DNA from: a beta proteobacterium AAP99
GTDB lineage: Bacteria; Pseudomonadota; Gammaproteobacteria; Burkholderiales; Burkholderiaceae_C
Reading direction: 5' to 3'
DNA length: 64,000 nt
Assembly (NCBI GenBank): GCA_001295775.1
Contig: LJIA01000015.1
Coordinates: 28,308 to 92,307, forward strand
Position 1 is the stretch's first letter, and the number at the start of each line of letters is the position of its first letter. Under the pieces are notes generated by a model that saw only the letters and a program-made list of their open reading frames with translations, was not told the DNA's origin and made no database searches. Position numbers and translations under genes: made by a program. Shown here one piece after another: positions 42,388-52,614 of this stretch.

Positions 42388-43175
42388 CGCGTCTCGTCGC
42401 GCCGGGCGATGGCGCGCTGCAGATAGAAGCGGTCATCGAAGCTGAGCATCCACTGCGGCTTGTAGATCACGAAGAGTGTCACGAGCATGCCCACGGTGAG
42501 CGCCTCGCCCCAGGCAAGCAGCAGCGCGTAGGGCAGCGCCTGCTCGATCAGCACCGCACCGGCGTGCCCGCCCTGCAGCGCCGCATATACGCCCAGCTGC
42601 AGCGCGGCCGTCAGGCCGAGCACCAGCGCACTGCCGAACAGACCGACCCCCAGCAAGTACACGAAGAGATGCCTCGGCAGGTAGCGCTGCGTGGCGCGCA
42701 GCAGGGTGTGCATCGCCCAGCAGGGCCCGGCAGCACCCAGCAGCACGGTCAGACCAAAGCGCTCGAGACTGCCCGCGCCCAGGTAGAGGCTGAACAGCGC
42801 AGCCAAGCCCAAGGTCAGCGTGCCCAGGTGCGGGCCGAACATCAGCGCGATCAACGTCACGCCAAGAAAGTGAATGGCTGCGCCACCCGGCAGGGGCACG
42901 CGCAGCTGCCAGGCCAGAGCAAGCACGATCGCGGCGACCAGCCAGGCATGGCTTGCCGAGGTGCCGGAAATCTCCGTCCACGGCGCTCGCACGAGGCAAT
43001 AGAACAGGACCAGCGCGGCCATGCCGGCGAGCAGCCAGGCCGCCCCTTCGGGCAGCAGCGCGGTGGCCGGCGTAGCACCCAGCCCCGCTGCGGCGTACAC
43101 CCAGCCCGGGCTGAAGAGCCCGCCGGCGCCGAGAATCGCTGCAACACGCAGCATGGACAGGAACGGAGCGCGCAT
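42384..43175 (-). CDS. CbiM-like (energy-coupling factor permease-type) membrane protein
   Basis: The 263-residue protein has about seven membrane helices. The segment GGAAIHFLGVTLIALMFGPHLGTLTLGL resembles the core of CbiM-type transporter subunits (shown in part: IHFLGVTLIALMFGP). The metal-binding N-terminal Met-His of true CbiM is not present: the protein starts MRAPFLSMLRV. No CbiN, CbiQ or ATPase gene is adjacent, so it may be a solitary homologue with a different task. Start at 43175 is chosen; the longer frame begins with TTG at 43256. Confidence 0.65.
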   Translation of the reverse strand: MRAPFLSMLRVAAILGAGGLFSPGWVYAAAGLGATPATALLPEGAAWLLAGMAALVLFYCLVRAPWTEISGTSASHAWLVAAIVLALAWQLRVPLPGGAAIHFLGVTLIALMFGPHLGTLTLGLAALFSLYLGAGSLERFGLTVLLGAAGPCWAMHTLLRATQRYLPRHLFVYLLGVGLFGSALVLGLTAALQLGVYAALQGGHAGAVLIEQALPYALLLAWGEALTVGMLVTLFVIYKPQWMLSFDDRFYLQRAIARRDETR

Positions 43176-43308
43176 GGGCCCACCGCGGCTTGAGGGAGGA
43201 GTACGCCCGCGCGCCAGGCGGCGGGCCGCTTCGCGCTTGTGGGTCACGTGCCCCAACCAGACGCCGGGCAGAGCGATCGCGCGTATGGCTGCAGACTAGC
43301 GCTACACC

Positions 43309-43494
43309 CCCAAAACGTCAAAACTTTGTCTAGGACATATTTGACACGCTTGACTACCCAGCCAGCGACTTTGAGACCAGATTTTCTGACCGAAATTGAT
43401 CTTTTTTAGATTGACCCAATGTGACTTTCCGCTTTTCAGAAGCCAATCTTGGCCAAATCTAAGGATCAGAAATTCGCGTCCGAAATTGAAACAA
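43309..43494. other. AT-rich non-coding island with short repeats
   Basis: These 186 bases between the CbiM-like gene and dsbD are strikingly more AT-rich than their surroundings. They contain a nested dyad, CGTCAAA..TGTC-TAG-GACA..TTTGACACG (43317-43349), and three GAAATT motifs (GACCGAAATTGATC, GATCAGAAATTC, GTCCGAAATTGAAA). No gene is visible. They could be the remains of a mobile element end, but I could not match one. Confidence 0.45.
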
Positions 43495-45417
43495 TCAACT
43501 GGCGCGCTGCAGCGCACCCAGAAAGCGCTCGGCGTTCTGGAAGCCGATGACCCGGCTGCCCTGAATCTCCTGGCCGTCCTTGGCGAAGAAGATGATGCCC
43601 GGCGGGCCGAACAGGCCAAAGCGCTTGAGCAGCGCGCGGTCATCGGCGTTGTTGGCGGTCACGTCCACCTGCAGCAGCGTGAACTCGCGCATCTTGGCCG
43701 CCACCTTCGGGTCCGTGAAGGTGAACTTCTCCATCTCCTTGCAGGACACGCACCACTCGGCCCAGAAGTCCAGCAGCACCGGCTTGCCCAGCGCAGAAGC
43801 CATGGCGATGGCTGCGTCCAGCTCGTCCGTGGTCTTCACGCGGGCGAATTCATCCTTGATGGAGCGACCGGCCGCCGCCTGCGGTGCAGCAGTCGCACTT
43901 GAAGTCGCCGCTGGCGCTGGCGCTGCCGGAGCGCCGCGCAGATGCGCCAGCGGCTGCAGCACTTCGCGCCCGCCGCTGGCCAGACCGATCAGCTGCAGCG
44001 CGCCCGCGGCCAGCAGCACCACGCCCACGCCCTTGAACAGGCGCCGCCAGCCGGACGCGGCCTCGGGCAGGGGGTCGAACACGCGCAGATACACCGCACT
44101 CACGATCAGCAGCGTGGCCCAGCCCAGCATCTCCAGCCAGCTCGGGATCACCGGGTTGATCATCCACAGCGCAGTGGCGAGGATCAGCACGCCGAAGAAG
44201 CGCTTCACGCCCTCCATCCAGCCGCCCGCGCGCGGCAGCAGCGCGCCCGCGCCCAGACCAATCAGCAGCAGCGGCACACCCATGCCTAGCGCCATGGCAA
44301 AGAGCATCGCGCCGCCAAAGACGGCGTCCTTGCTCTGGGCGATGAACACCAGCGTGGAGGCCAGCGGCGCCGTTACGCAGGGGCCGACGATCACGGCCGA
44401 CAGCGCGCCCATGATGAACACGCCGACGAACTGCCCGCCGCGCTGCTTGCTGCTCATGGCATCCAGCCGGTCGCGCAGGAAGGCTGGGAGCTGCAGCTCA
44501 TAGAAGCCGAACATCGACAGGCTCAGCAGCACCAGCAAGCCGGCAAACGAAAACAGCACCGCCGGCTTCTGCAGGAAGGCAGCGAGGCCCTCGCCAGCCA
44601 GCCCGGCCGCCACGCCCATGCCGGTGTAGATGATGGCCATGCCGGCCACATAAACCGCCGCCAGCGCAAAGCCGCGCGCCTTGGTGAGCGACGCGCCCTG
44701 CCCCGTGATGATCGACGACAGGATCGGGATCATCGGCAGCACGCAGGGCGTGAAGGTCAGCGCCACGCCCAGACCGAAGAACAGCAGCAGGCCCAGCCAG
44801 AGATTGCGCTGCGCCAGCACGGATTCGATGCGGGATTCCGCCGCCGCGACAGCGCCCTGCGGCGCGGTGCTGCCGGCCACGTTTGTGCTTGACGTTGCGA
44901 GGGCAGGTGTCGCCATCACGGCGCCGCCCGGCGCACCCGCAACTTTCATGTTGAGCTTGGCCGTGCTGTCCATGGGCGGATAGCACAGGCCGGCATCCGC
45001 ACAGCCCTGGCTCGTCACTTTCAGGGTAAACGCGCCGTCTGCGGACTCCACCGGCAGCAGGATGCGCAGACGGCCACGGTGGCTTTCCACGTCCTTCTGA
45101 AAGGTTTCGTCGAACTTGATCTTGCCCGGCGGAATCTGGGCCGGCCCAAACCGCACGCTGGCGGGCTCGGCCGCAAAGGCGAACTTCTCGCGGTACATGT
45201 AGTAGCCGTCCGCGATGTCGAAAGCCACTTCGATGGTACGGTCATCGACCGCCTTCGCGCTGAACTGGAAGGCCTTTTCAGGCTCCAGGAAGTCGTCCTT
45301 GGCTGAGGCCGGCGCCAGGGTGCTGAGTACGGCAAGCGCGGCGACGCACAGCGCAGCGAGCTTGCGCAGCAACGTGGCGGTCAGAGCGGGGCGGAAAGCG
45401 GGTGCGAAGCGGTTCAT
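43495..45417 (-). CDS. dsbD: Thiol:disulfide interchange protein DsbD
   Basis: DsbD carries reducing power from cytoplasmic thioredoxin across the inner membrane to periplasmic partners (DsbC, apocytochrome reductants). The 640-residue precursor has a signal peptide, an N-terminal Ig-like domain with the Cys pair CADAGLC, a membrane domain of eight helices with Cys in TFTPCVLPMIPILS and GPCVTAPLAS, and a C-terminal thioredoxin domain with WCVSCKEME. Length is slightly above the E. coli protein because of Ala-rich linkers. It fits functionally with the cytochrome maturation genes nearby. Confidence 0.95.
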   Translation of the reverse strand: MNRFAPAFRPALTATLLRKLAALCVAALAVLSTLAPASAKDDFLEPEKAFQFSAKAVDDRTIEVAFDIADGYYMYREKFAFAAEPASVRFGPAQIPPGKIKFDETFQKDVESHRGRLRILLPVESADGAFTLKVTSQGCADAGLCYPPMDSTAKLNMKVAGAPGGAVMATPALATSSTNVAGSTAPQGAVAAAESRIESVLAQRNLWLGLLLFFGLGVALTFTPCVLPMIPILSSIITGQGASLTKARGFALAAVYVAGMAIIYTGMGVAAGLAGEGLAAFLQKPAVLFSFAGLLVLLSLSMFGFYELQLPAFLRDRLDAMSSKQRGGQFVGVFIMGALSAVIVGPCVTAPLASTLVFIAQSKDAVFGGAMLFAMALGMGVPLLLIGLGAGALLPRAGGWMEGVKRFFGVLILATALWMINPVIPSWLEMLGWATLLIVSAVYLRVFDPLPEAASGWRRLFKGVGVVLLAAGALQLIGLASGGREVLQPLAHLRGAPAAPAPAATSSATAAPQAAAGRSIKDEFARVKTTDELDAAIAMASALGKPVLLDFWAEWCVSCKEMEKFTFTDPKVAAKMREFTLLQVDVTANNADDRALLKRFGLFGPPGIIFFAKDGQEIQGSRVIGFQNAERFLGALQRAS

Positions 45418-45606
45418 GGGCTCACTGTGACGCCGAGGGGCCGAGGCGGGTTCCTCGGCTGGCCGCGTCGGGCGACCAGAGCGGATTGTCGCAGAGCGGG
45501 ATGCTTCAATTTGTCAACGGCACGGCATCCGGTTCGCGGGGAATCGCTATGAGCGCCGGGCTTTGCAGCCCATAATCGATCGCCCTGCAGGTCGCCTCGC
45601 CCGCTC

Positions 45607-48600
45607 ATGCCGAACCCACCCCCCGATCAACCCGCCGAATTGCTGAGCATCGATGACCTGACGCAGATCGTCGGCATCGCGGGTCTGTCGGTCTTCGTTG
45701 TGGATGCCGCGACGCGCACCATCCACCTCTCGCACCCACCCGTGCCCGTGGGGCGCGAGGCCGGCATGGCCACCTACAGGCCCACCGAAGTGGCGCTGGA
45801 TCGCTGGTTCCGCGAGCTGCATGCCGATGATCTGGCCGCCTGCCGCAGCACGATCGAGCAGGCGCTGGGCGGGCACCTGGATCGCTGGGACTTCGAGTAC
45901 CGCCAGCAGGACCCGACCGGACGATGGCATTGGCTGCGCGGCCGCGGTCTGGCGCAGCGCAATGAAGCCGGTACGGTGAAGCGACTGATCGGCAATCTGC
46001 GCGATGTCACGCACCGACGCCAGATGTCCGAGGAGCTCGCGCAGACGCGAGCACAGGCCGAGGCTCTGGACAAGACCCTGCGCGCCGCGCTGGACCACGT
46101 GGACATCTCGGTGGCGATCTTTGACGCGCAGGAGCGTTTGGCCCTGTGCAACGCCGCCTACCGCCGTGATTTCGTGCCGGCCTACCCCGGCCATACGCTG
46201 GAGGGCATGACGATCGAAGAGATTGTCACCGACGTCGTGGAGCGCGCGGAGCCTGGCACGGCCAGCATGCCGCGCGAGCTGTCCACCTGGGCAGCGCGCC
46301 GCCTGGCCGACTTCCGCAGGGCAGACGGCCAGCCCAAGCTCATACAGACCGACGCCGGCGAGTGGCTGCAACGTGCCGACTACCGAACCGAGGATGGCGG
46401 CACCATCACCATCAGCAGCGATGTGACTCACCTGCGCCGCGCAGAAGCGCAAGCCAGGCTACTCGCCGCGGTTGCGCAGGTCACCAGCAACGGCATGGCG
46501 ATCAGCGACACCAAGGGACGGGTCATCTGGGTGAATCCGAGTCTGGAGCGGATGAGCGGCTATGCGGGCGCGGATCTTCTGGGCAAGCGCCTGCACCAGC
46601 TGCTGGTGGGTGCGGACGGCTCCGCAGAGAGCCTGCAGTGGATCGTCGAGCGAATCGAGGCAGCCGAGCCCGCGCAGGCCGAGCTGCTGCTGCAGCGCGC
46701 GGACGGCACGCCCTTCTGGGTGCGCTACGAAGTGCAGCTCATTCCCGGCCCGGACGACGAGCCGAAGCGGCTGGTGCACGTCCTGACCGACGTGACTGAG
46801 CGCCGACGCTTCACGAATGCGCTGGCCAAGGCGCAGCAGGCCGCGGTCAATGCGCAACAGTCGCTTGAAGACGCCATGTCGACTGCCGAGATTGCCTTGG
46901 CGATCTACGACAGCCGCGAGCAGCTCGTGCTGTGCAATGGCCGTTACGCGGCCGGCCTGGGCGTCGGCGTGACGCCCGCACAGCTGCGCACGCGCAGCTT
47001 TGAGGACGTGCTGCGTCTGGCACTTCAGAGCCCGGCAGGCCGCGGGGCAGACGTCATCGCCGAGAACGAGGACCGCTTCTTCGAGGAGCGTCTTGCGCAG
47101 TTCCGGCGCGCCGACGGGCAGCCGATTCTGCAGCAGATGCAGGACGGTCGCTGGGTGCAGCGTTCCGAGTTCCGCATGCGCAACCAGGGGACCGTCAGCG
47201 TGCGCCAGGACGTGACCCTGCTGAAGGCGGCGGAGTTGCGTGCGCAGCAGCTGGCGCTGGTGGCCACGCACACCAAGAATTCGATCGTGATCACCGATGC
47301 GCACGGGCTCGTGACCTGGGTCAATCCGGCGTTTGTGGAACAGACCGGCTTCAGCCTTGAAGACATGCAAGGGCGCACGCCCGGCGCCATGCTGCAGGGC
47401 GAAGGTACCGATGCCGCAACCGTCGCTGCCATGCGCGCTGGCCTGCAGTCTGGCCAGGGTTTTGCCGTCGAGGTGCTGAACTACACCAAGCGGGGTGCGC
47501 CGTACTGGGCCGCAATCGATGCGCATCCGATCCGCGACGACTCCGGGCGAATCACGCAGTTCGTCTCCGTACAGACCGACATCACCGAGCAACGCGCCGC
47601 CTCCGCCGCGCTGATCAAGGCCAAGGAGGATGCCGAGGCCGCCAGCCAGGCGCGGAGCCGGTTTGTGGCGAACATGAGCCACGAACTGCGCACGCCGACC
47701 AGCGGGATCGTGGGATTGCTGGACTTCGTGCTGCGCGACCCCGTCACCGAGGATCAGGCGCGGTTTCTGGGCCTTGCGCGGCGATCGGCCACCGCGTTGC
47801 TCGCGGTCATCAACGACATTCTGGATCTGTCCAAACTGGAGTCGGGCAAGCTCACGCTGGCACGCGAAGGATTCGATATTGCGGGCGTGACCTACGAGAC
47901 CTGTCGCACACTCGCTGCCCAGGCGGGCGCCAAGCAGCTGCGCTTCAGCGCCTGGGTGGGAGATGTCCCGCCCCTCGTGCTGGGAGACGGTCAGCGATAC
48001 CGGCAGGTGCTGACCAACCTGCTTTCGAACGCGTTCAAGTTTACCGACGAGGGGGAGGTCGCTGTATCGCTCGAACCGGTCGCCGACAGTCCCGGCCAGT
48101 TCGTGCTGAGCGTGCGCGATACCGGGGTGGGGATCCCGGCTGACAAGCTGCAGCGCATCTTCTCGCCCTTCGAGCAGGCCGACGACACGGTGTCCCGTCG
48201 CTATGGCGGCACGGGTCTGGGTCTGGCGATCTGTGAGCTGATCTGCCGCGCGATGGGCGGACGAATCGAGGTGGAGAGCTCACCGCTGTCGGGCAGTACG
48301 TTCAGGGTCTGGCTGCCGCTGGACGCCCAGCACAGCCCGGCGCCTAACCCGCGGCTTAACCGGCTGCGCGGGAACGCTATGGTGCTGTCCTTGCACAGCG
48401 ATGGGTGGTACAGCCCCGTCGCCAAGAAGCTCGCGCAGATTGGTCTCGCAGTGCGTTCGTGCACTGGCACTCAGGAGGCGCTGGCATTGCTTGAGCAGCG
48501 TGGCCGCGCTGAGACGGACATGATCGTGATTGATTCACCGCGCGGCACGGCTGGCACGACTGTTGGCGCCGTGCTGCGGGTCTTGAACAACGCGCTCAGC

Positions 48601-49215
48601 CCGTCCTGTGTGCGCGTGGTTCTGGTGGATGCCGACGAGCAGGGGCACGAGCTCCTCATACAGGCGCGCGAGCACCAGTGGGCAACGCTGATCCGGCCGC
48701 TCGATCCTGCCGATCTGGTCGAGCTCAGCCTCAAGCGGCGCGACTTGGACGATCCGTTGCCCGCGGTGGCGGTGCCGTCGCGGCCCTTGCGGCCAGCGCC
48801 GGTAATGCGCAACGGCAGGGCGCTGCAGGTTCTGGTCGCGGAGGACAATCCCATCAACGCACTCATCATCGAGCAGCAACTCAAGCAGCTCGGTGCCCTA
48901 CCTACTCTGGTCGACTCCGGCACGGACGCAGTGAAGTTGCGGTGCGATCAGCACTTTGACCTGGCCTTCATGGATATGCACATGCCTGAAATGGGCGGGG
49001 TCGAGGCGACCCAGCAGATTCGCCGTTGGGAGGTAACAGCCGGACGAGACGCACTGCCCATCTACGCGCTGACCGCAAACATCCTGCCTGAGGATCGCGA
49101 TCGCTGCCTGGCGGCAGGCATGAATGGGTTCATGACCAAACCCGTCCAACTCGAGGAGTTGCGGGCGGTGCTTGAGCAGCGCGAGCAGCCGGCGGCTCAG
49201 CACTCCGGCCGCTGA
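45607..49215 (+). CDS. Hybrid sensor histidine kinase with five PAS domains
   Basis: The 1202-residue protein has no membrane segment and so senses in the cytoplasm. Five PAS-type domains lie at about 15-140, 155-280, 285-400, 420-540 and 545-660; the second and fourth (ALCNAAYRRDF, VLCNGRYAAGL) are alike, as are the third and fifth (VIWVNPSLERMSGY, VTWVNPAFVEQTGF). Then come the HisKA domain with phosphate-accepting His692 (NMSHELRTP), a HATPase domain (GDGQRYRQVLTNLLSNAFKF, GTGLGLAI), a degenerate receiver-like region (about 920-1060) and a true receiver with Asp1123 (FMDMHMPEMGG). No response regulator gene is adjacent. PAS ligands (heme, FAD) cannot be read from sequence. Confidence 0.92.
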   Translation: MPNPPPDQPAELLSIDDLTQIVGIAGLSVFVVDAATRTIHLSHPPVPVGREAGMATYRPTEVALDRWFRELHADDLAACRSTIEQALGGHLDRWDFEYRQQDPTGRWHWLRGRGLAQRNEAGTVKRLIGNLRDVTHRRQMSEELAQTRAQAEALDKTLRAALDHVDISVAIFDAQERLALCNAAYRRDFVPAYPGHTLEGMTIEEIVTDVVERAEPGTASMPRELSTWAARRLADFRRADGQPKLIQTDAGEWLQRADYRTEDGGTITISSDVTHLRRAEAQARLLAAVAQVTSNGMAISDTKGRVIWVNPSLERMSGYAGADLLGKRLHQLLVGADGSAESLQWIVERIEAAEPAQAELLLQRADGTPFWVRYEVQLIPGPDDEPKRLVHVLTDVTERRRFTNALAKAQQAAVNAQQSLEDAMSTAEIALAIYDSREQLVLCNGRYAAGLGVGVTPAQLRTRSFEDVLRLALQSPAGRGADVIAENEDRFFEERLAQFRRADGQPILQQMQDGRWVQRSEFRMRNQGTVSVRQDVTLLKAAELRAQQLALVATHTKNSIVITDAHGLVTWVNPAFVEQTGFSLEDMQGRTPGAMLQGEGTDAATVAAMRAGLQSGQGFAVEVLNYTKRGAPYWAAIDAHPIRDDSGRITQFVSVQTDITEQRAASAALIKAKEDAEAASQARSRFVANMSHELRTPTSGIVGLLDFVLRDPVTEDQARFLGLARRSATALLAVINDILDLSKLESGKLTLAREGFDIAGVTYETCRTLAAQAGAKQLRFSAWVGDVPPLVLGDGQRYRQVLTNLLSNAFKFTDEGEVAVSLEPVADSPGQFVLSVRDTGVGIPADKLQRIFSPFEQADDTVSRRYGGTGLGLAICELICRAMGGRIEVESSPLSGSTFRVWLPLDAQHSPAPNPRLNRLRGNAMVLSLHSDGWYSPVAKKLAQIGLAVRSCTGTQEALALLEQRGRAETDMIVIDSPRGTAGTTVGAVLRVLNNALSPSCVRVVLVDADEQGHELLIQAREHQWATLIRPLDPADLVELSLKRRDLDDPLPAVAVPSRPLRPAPVMRNGRALQVLVAEDNPINALIIEQQLKQLGALPTLVDSGTDAVKLRCDQHFDLAFMDMHMPEMGGVEATQQIRRWEVTAGRDALPIYALTANILPEDRDRCLAAGMNGFMTKPVQLEELRAVLEQREQPAAQHSGR

Positions 49216-49252
49216 ACTTTGGAGCGCAAGGATGCCTTGGCATTCACAAAAG

Positions 49253-49279
49253 CAAATGGGTCGCGAAGCGACCCATTTG
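49253..49279. terminator. Bidirectional terminator between the kinase gene and rplQ
   Basis: CAAATGGGTCGC-GAA-GCGACCCATTTG is a perfect 12-bp stem with a 3-base loop. On the plus strand TTATT follows; on the minus strand CTTTTG follows. It ends the kinase gene (38 bases away) and the alpha operon (rplQ stop 35 bases away). Confidence 0.8.
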
Positions 49280-49313
49280 TTATTGATCGACTTGCGTCGA
49301 TCGGTCGAACGGC

Positions 49314-49721
49314 TTACTCGCCCTTCGGTGCGGGTGCGTCGCTGGGCATCGGCTCAGTGGTCTCCGGACGATCCACCAGCTCAACGAGAGCCATGGGCGC
49401 GTTGTCACCCTTGCGGAATCCGTACTTCAGGATGCGCACGTAGCCACCGGGACGATTCTTGAAGCGCGGGCCGAGGTCGGCGAACAGCTTCAACACGTTG
49501 TCGCGGTCGCGCAGGCGGTTGAAAGCCAGGCGCTTGTTGGCCAGCGTGTCAGTCTTTGCGGTCGTGATCAGTGGTTCGACGACGCGACGCAGTTCCTTGG
49601 CCTTCGGCAGCGTCGTCTTGATGACTTCGTGCTTGATGAGAGCGTTGGACAGATTGCGGAGCATCGCTAGGCGATGCGAAGAGGTGCGGTTCAGTTTCCG
49701 CAGGCCGTGGCCGTGACGCAT
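49314..49721 (-). CDS. rplQ: 50S ribosomal protein L17
   Basis: L17 is a large-subunit protein, 135 residues here. The family start [20 protein letters not shown] and [21 protein letters not shown] are clear. The last about 20 residues ([17 protein letters not shown]) form a Pro/Glu-rich tail like those of other betaproteobacteria. It is the last gene of the alpha operon. The 157 bases between it and rpoA hold a GC-rich stem (CCGCGG..CCGCGG) but no gene. Confidence 0.97.
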   Translation of the reverse strand: MRHGHGLRKLNRTSSHRLAMLRNLSNALIKHEVIKTTLPKAKELRRVVEPLITTAKTDTLANKRLAFNRLRDRDNVLKLFADLGPRFKNRPGGYVRILKYGFRKGDNAPMALVELVDRPETTEPMPSDAPAPKGE

Positions 49722-49878
49722 GATGAATCCTTTCGTTGAGTCTTGATGGGCTGCTTCTTCTATCGCCCATGCGGGGCGCGGAGCAGTGGGTCGTGCTTTG
49801 CGGCTGCTTTGGGTCTGTGCCCTCTATCAGCCGCGGCGGTGAGGTGTCTCCTCCGCACCGCGGTTGGGTTGGAAACAC

Positions 49879-50886
49879 TCAGTTGCGGTCGAGGCCGGCG
49901 GGCGGCCAGTTCTCGAGCTTCATGCCGAGGGTCAGACCACGTGCAGCAAGCACTTCCTTGATTTCGTTGAGAGACTTGCGTCCCAGGTTCGGCGTCTTGA
50001 GCAGCTCGTTCTCGGTGCGCTGGATCAGATCGCCGATGTAATAGATGTTTTCGGCCTTCAGGCAGTTCGCGGAACGAACCGTCAGCTCGAGATCATCTAC
50101 CGGGCGCATCAGGATCGGATCCACGGACGGCGAACTGCTGGTGGCGCCACGCACGATGGGTGCGGCTTCAGCGAGGATGGCCTCGGTCTGGCCTTCCAAC
50201 GCGGCGAAGACAGCGAGCTGCTCAACCAGGATGCGCGACGACTGGCGCACTGCCTCTTCCGGCGAAATGGCGCCGTTGGTGTCGATGGTCAGCACCAGCT
50301 TGTCCAGATCGGTCCGCTGCTCAACCCGAGCACTCTCGACGGCGTAGCTCACGCGGCGGACCGGCGAGAAGGACGCATCCATCACGATGCGGCCGATGGT
50401 CTTGCTGTGGTCGTCTGCAAACGCGCGCACATTGCCGGGAACGTAGCCGCGGCCCTTCTCGACCTTGATCTGCATTTCCAGCTTGCCGCCGGCCAGATGG
50501 GCGATCAGATGCTCAGGGTTGACGATCTCGACGTCGTGCGACAGCTCGATATCGGAGGCCAGAACGGGGCCTTCTCCGGACTTGCGCAGCGTAACGGTGG
50601 CTTCGTCGCGGTTGTGGAGCTTGAACACCACGCCCTTGAGGTTGAGAAGAATGTCCACGACATCTTCCTGCACGCCATCCAGCGTCGAGTATTCGTGCAC
50701 GACGCCGGCGATCGAAACTTCGGTCGGCGCATAACCGACCATGGAGGACAGCAGCACGCGGCGCAGTGCGTTGCCCAAGGTGTGGCCATAGCCGCGCTCG
50801 AACGGCTCCATCGTGACCTTTGCGGAGAAAGGCCCGACGGATTCCACTTCGATGCTGCGCGGCTTGAGAATCGGGGTATTGGCCAT
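49879..50886 (-). CDS. rpoA: DNA-directed RNA polymerase alpha subunit
   Basis: The alpha subunit (335 residues) nucleates RNA polymerase assembly and contacts activators and UP elements. The N-terminal domain shows [23 protein letters not shown]; the C-terminal domain shows [22 protein letters not shown] and the UP-contacting region [13 protein letters not shown]. Length and motifs are standard. It follows rpsD by 115 bases. Confidence 0.98.
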   Translation of the reverse strand: MANTPILKPRSIEVESVGPFSAKVTMEPFERGYGHTLGNALRRVLLSSMVGYAPTEVSIAGVVHEYSTLDGVQEDVVDILLNLKGVVFKLHNRDEATVTLRKSGEGPVLASDIELSHDVEIVNPEHLIAHLAGGKLEMQIKVEKGRGYVPGNVRAFADDHSKTIGRIVMDASFSPVRRVSYAVESARVEQRTDLDKLVLTIDTNGAISPEEAVRQSSRILVEQLAVFAALEGQTEAILAEAAPIVRGATSSSPSVDPILMRPVDDLELTVRSANCLKAENIYYIGDLIQRTENELLKTPNLGRKSLNEIKEVLAARGLTLGMKLENWPPAGLDRN

Positions 50887-51001
50887 GCGATTTTCCTTTC
50901 AATGCACTTGCGAATGCATTCTTGAAAAAGTCATTGCCCACCAAGGCACTCGGGGCTTCTGAAGCCGCGAGTGCCGGGCGAGCGAGAAAACCGGGTCTGA
51001 A

Positions 51002-51625
51002 TCAGCGCGAGTACAACTCGACGATCATGCTTTCGTTGATGTCCTGGGCGACATCCGCACGATCCGGGACTTGCTTGAAGATGCCTTCCATCTTGGTGGC
51101 ATCCACCGACACCCAGCCCGGAAAGCCGGACTGTGCCAGGAGCTGCAGACTATCGATCACACGGGTCTGCTTCTTGGACTTATCGCGGATCGCGACCACA
51201 TCACCGGCCTTCACGCTGTAGGACGGAATGTTCACGGGCTGACCGTTCACAAGAATGGCCTTGTGGCTGACAAGCTGGCGAGCCTCAGCACGCGTCGAAC
51301 CAAAACCCATGCGGTACACGACGTTGTCCAGACGGCACTCCAACAGCGCGATCAGGTTTTCACCGGTATTACCCTTGCGGCGATCAGCCTCTTCAAAGTA
51401 ACGGCGGAACTGGCGCTCGAGAACGCCGTACATGCGCTTGACCTTCTGCTTTTCGCGCAACTGCGTACCGTAGTCTGAGGTACGAGCACCGGAGGTGCGA
51501 CCATGCTGACCGGGCTTGGAGTCCAGCTTGCACTTGGAGTCAACAGCGCGACGCGCGCTCTTGAGGTAGAGATCTGTGCCCTCGCGACGGGAGAGCTTCA
51601 GCTTGGGGCCGAGATAGCGTGCCAT
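51002..51625 (-). CDS. rpsD: 30S ribosomal protein S4
   Basis: S4 (207 residues) is a primary binder of 16S rRNA and in E. coli the repressor of the alpha operon. The start at 51625 gives [16 protein letters not shown], the family N-terminus; the open frame upstream is the rpsK-rpsD spacer. The S4 RNA-binding domain is seen in [21 protein letters not shown] and [16 protein letters not shown]. It lies 152 bases after rpsK. No pseudoknot like that of the E. coli alpha leader was identified. Confidence 0.97.
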   Translation of the reverse strand: MARYLGPKLKLSRREGTDLYLKSARRAVDSKCKLDSKPGQHGRTSGARTSDYGTQLREKQKVKRMYGVLERQFRRYFEEADRRKGNTGENLIALLECRLDNVVYRMGFGSTRAEARQLVSHKAILVNGQPVNIPSYSVKAGDVVAIRDKSKKQTRVIDSLQLLAQSGFPGWVSVDATKMEGIFKQVPDRADVAQDINESMIVELYSR

Positions 51626-51777
51626 GGAGAAATTCCTTTTCAGGTATTCGTACACGCCTGCTGCGTGACGAGTCCGGCTTGTTTGCTTCGACTCAGCACC
51701 ATGCCAAGTCGGCCCCTGCCGGACCAAGGGGAAGAGCGGACTCGAAGGCCCGCTCGTTCAACTTCAAGACAAGCGCA

Positions 51778-52182
51778 TCAGATACGACGGCGCTTGGGAG
51801 GACGGCAACCGTTGTGGGGGATCGGCGTGATGTCCTGAATGGATGTCACGCGAATACCCACCGCGTTGAGCGCACGCACCGATGATTCGCGACCAGGCCC
51901 CGGGCCAGTGATTCGCACTTCTACGGTCTTCAGACCGTACTCGAGTGCAGCCCGACCAGCCGTCTCAGCGGCGACTTGCGCTGCAAACGGTGTGGATTTA
52001 CGAGAACCCTTGAAGCCCGCACCACCGGCGGTACCCCACGAGAGCGCATTGCCCTGACGGTCCGTGATTGTGATGATGGTGTTGTTGAACGACGCGTGCA
52101 CGTGCGCAATGCCGTCGGTCACTTGCTTGCGGACCTTCTTGCGAGCGCGCTGGGCGTTGCTTTGCGAGGGAGACTTGGCCAT
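51778..52182 (-). CDS. rpsK: 30S ribosomal protein S11
   Basis: S11 (134 residues) lies on the platform of the small subunit beside the Shine-Dalgarno helix. Visible family sequence: [36 protein letters not shown] and the C-terminal [17 protein letters not shown]. It follows rpsM by 52 bases in the alpha operon. Confidence 0.97.
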   Translation of the reverse strand: MAKSPSQSNAQRARKKVRKQVTDGIAHVHASFNNTIITITDRQGNALSWGTAGGAGFKGSRKSTPFAAQVAAETAGRAALEYGLKTVEVRITGPGPGRESSVRALNAVGIRVTSIQDITPIPHNGCRPPKRRRI

Positions 52183-52234
52183 GTTTAAACCTTGATCAGA
52201 TGCGCGATGGGAGCGAAGAAGCGCTCCTCCATGC

Positions 52235-52600
52235 TTACTTCTTCAGTGCAACGCCAGCCTTGCGCGGACCCTTGCGAGTGCGGGCATTGGTGCGCGTGCG
52301 CTGACCACGAACGGGGAGTCCCTTGCGGTGGCGCATGCCACGATAGGAGCCCATGTCGATCAAACGCTTGATGGACAGCTGCACTTCGCGGCGCAGATCA
52401 CCTTCAGTGGTGAACTTGCCCACTTCGTCACGCAAGCGCTCCAGATCAGCGTCGGTAAGGTCTTTTACCTTCTTGCTGAACGGCACACCTGCGGCCTCAC
52501 AAATCTTGCGTGCGCGAGGACGACCAACCCCGTAAATCGCCGTGAGGCCGATTTCGGTGTGTTGGTGATTCGGGATGTTGATACCGGCAATACGAGCCAT
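52235..52600 (-). CDS. rpsM: 30S ribosomal protein S13
   Basis: S13 (121 residues) is a small-subunit head protein that contacts the large subunit and the P-site tRNA. It begins [14 protein letters not shown] and shows the helix-two-turn-helix segment [13 protein letters not shown] and the basic tail [16 protein letters not shown]. It starts 14 bases after the rpmJ stop. Confidence 0.97.
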   Translation of the reverse strand: MARIAGINIPNHQHTEIGLTAIYGVGRPRARKICEAAGVPFSKKVKDLTDADLERLRDEVGKFTTEGDLRREVQLSIKRLIDMGSYRGMRHRKGLPVRGQRTRTNARTRKGPRKAGVALKK

Positions 52601-52614
52601 TTGGAACCCCTAAA

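Noticed and set aside
43302..43643. 113-codon open frame on the minus strand across the AT-rich island
   Set aside because: It overlaps the end of dsbD in another frame and has no family-like sequence or ribosome site.
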